NCBI GenBank assembly: GCA_002501885.1
Contig: DAON01000095.1
Span: 1 to 7,485, forward strand
DNA from: Euryarchaeota archaeon UBA220
Lineage (GTDB): Archaea; Thermoplasmatota; Poseidoniia; Poseidoniales; Thalassarchaeaceae
Length of the DNA stretch: 7,485 nt
Direction: 5' to 3'
The notes beneath the pieces were generated by a model. It saw only the letters and a program-made list of their open reading frames with translations. It had not been told where the DNA came from and did no database searches. The first letter of the stretch is position 1. Every line of letters begins with the position of its first letter. Below, piece after piece: positions 6,480 through 7,485 of the stretch. The position numbers and the translations under genes were made by a program.

Positions 6480-7485
6480 GCGGCGACTATCACGGTGATG
6501 ATCATCCAAGCCCATGGGGCCCACACGACTGGGGGCACGGAGCTCCACACAACTCATATGCCCCTCTTGTCATGTCCATCGGTGTCGGTATATTCCTGCT
6601 TACATTCGGAGGTCTGTTCAGTTTCGGCGAGTTTGACATGTGGTATATTCCACTAGTAATGGTCGGATTGGCCGTAATTGGAATTGGTCTGTTTGTCTGG
6701 TGGAGACAAGACATGTCTTTCGATGGATCATACGAGCCAATCGCTACTGGAACTCCATTCAAGCACATCCAAGTCAGAAAGGTTGGAATGTGGGTCTTCT
6801 TGATGTCTGAGATGATGATTTTCAGCTCACTATTCTCAACATACATGCGCTACCGACAAGGAATACCTCGATGTGATACTGTATTTGAGAGGGGAATGTT
6901 CGATCCTGTTCTCAATCCTGATGGTTGGCAGGAAGGAGTTGCTGTGACCTGTTTTGAGCCAGCCAGCCACCTTATTGCATCCAGTTGGTTCCATTTGGCA
7001 CCTGGGGCAATCAACACCTTCGCTCTAATCGTCTCCTCATTCACTATCGTTCAGGCCCTACGCTGGGCTCACAAGCCAGTAGGTAGCGTTGACGAAGAAG
7101 TGAGAAGGAAGCGTATCTACAGATACTTGGGTGCTACGACCCTACTTGCTACACTGTTCCTGACACTGAAGATGGTAGAGTGGTTTGTCGGCTTCCCTCT
7201 GCCTGAATTCCTACATGAGTACAACCATGGCCATTCCAGTATCAAGTCACTGTACGCTGAGCACTATCTCATCACAAACGATCACTACACGCACCACTCC
7301 TATGTCGATGAGGCCACAGGCGCCCATATGGTAGCGAACATCAGAGTAAGTGCTACTCTGTTCTATGTCACAACTGGAACTCACGGTTTGCACGTTCTAG
7401 TCGGGATCATTGGCCTAGCATATCTGACATTCAAGGCCTGGACTGGAGCTTACAACCCACAAAGCGCTGTTTCAATCGAGTACTT
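6476..7485 (+). CDS. coxC: Cytochrome c oxidase subunit III, 3' end outside window
   Basis: Subunit III of the same oxidase, a membrane protein that stabilises the catalytic subunit and its proton uptake. The frame runs open for 336 codons to the window edge, so the gene is cut at its 3' end. It starts with TTG at 6476, overlapping the subunit I stop (TTGA). Family hallmarks are VGMWVFLMSEMMIF (103-116), NTFALIVSSFTIVQAL (180-195), TLKMVEWFVG (230-239) and YVTTGTHGLHVLVG (297-310). Two membrane segments at about 29-48 and 56-75 precede the five-helix core, as in the seven-helix form. Unusual are the His-rich N-terminus (six His among residues 6-25) and a loop at about 246-290 with eight His, where family members usually have a short connection. 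The missing end should include the last helix. Confidence 0.95.
   Translation, partial: MSGDYHGDDHPSPWGPHDWGHGAPHNSYAPLVMSIGVGIFLLTFGGLFSFGEFDMWYIPLVMVGLAVIGIGLFVWWRQDMSFDGSYEPIATGTPFKHIQVRKVGMWVFLMSEMMIFSSLFSTYMRYRQGIPRCDTVFERGMFDPVLNPDGWQEGVAVTCFEPASHLIASSWFHLAPGAINTFALIVSSFTIVQALRWAHKPVGSVDEEVRRKRIYRYLGATTLLATLFLTLKMVEWFVGFPLPEFLHEYNHGHSSIKSLYAEHYLITNDHYTHHSYVDEATGAHMVANIRVSATLFYVTTGTHGLHVLVGIIGLAYLTFKAWTGAYNPQSAVSIEY

Noticed and set aside
6502..7044. Minus-strand frames opposite subunit III (6502-6846 and 6850-7044)
   Set aside because: They lie antisense to a clear subunit III gene and have no recognisable protein features.

Overview
The window looks like a piece of an archaeal chromosome, most likely a marine planktonic euryarchaeon of the Marine Group II (Poseidoniales) type. 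This assignment is inference. It rests on a small archaeal-style Toprim protein, an archaeal-style Lrp/AsnC regulator, frequent AGA/AGG arginine and CTA leucine codons, tight gene packing, and an A-type cytochrome oxidase with unusual extensions. No rRNA, tRNA, insertion sequence or CRISPR array was seen.

Layout. From about 52 to 414 on the minus strand lies a small protein I do not recognise. A divergent spacer of about 150 bases separates it from a plus-strand gene (562-2202) for a 546-residue RNA cytosine-C5 methyltransferase, which resembles the eukaryotic tRNA enzyme NSUN2/Trm4 more than the short archaeal enzymes. An Lrp/AsnC-family regulator follows on the plus strand (2296-2742). A Toprim-domain protein faces it on the minus strand (2743-3264). 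The two genes abut exactly, and the six bases TAATTA at 2740-2745 form both stop codons.

A second divergent spacer (3265-3445) leads into a plus-strand operon of the aerobic terminal oxidase: subunit II (CuA, 3446-4156), subunit I (haem a / haem a3-CuB, 4164-6479) and subunit III (6476 to beyond the right edge). Subunits II and I are 7 bases apart, and subunit III starts with TTG inside the subunit I stop (TTGA overlap). Good Shine-Dalgarno sequences precede both internal starts. Together these subunits would pass electrons from a soluble or membrane donor to CuA, then haem a, then the haem a3-CuB site, reducing O2 and pumping protons. The subunit I residues seen (GHPEVY, the D of GAPD, the K of PTGIK) are those of A1-type pumping oxidases.

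The most striking point is that subunit I carries about 180 extra N-terminal residues: a signal-peptide-like segment, an exported beta-rich domain with a CNCH motif, and an extra membrane segment before the normal oxidase core. Subunit II has a cysteine-containing insertion near CuA, and subunit III has a histidine-rich N-terminus and a histidine-rich outer loop. The oxidase of this organism therefore appears to have unusually large extra outside-facing parts.
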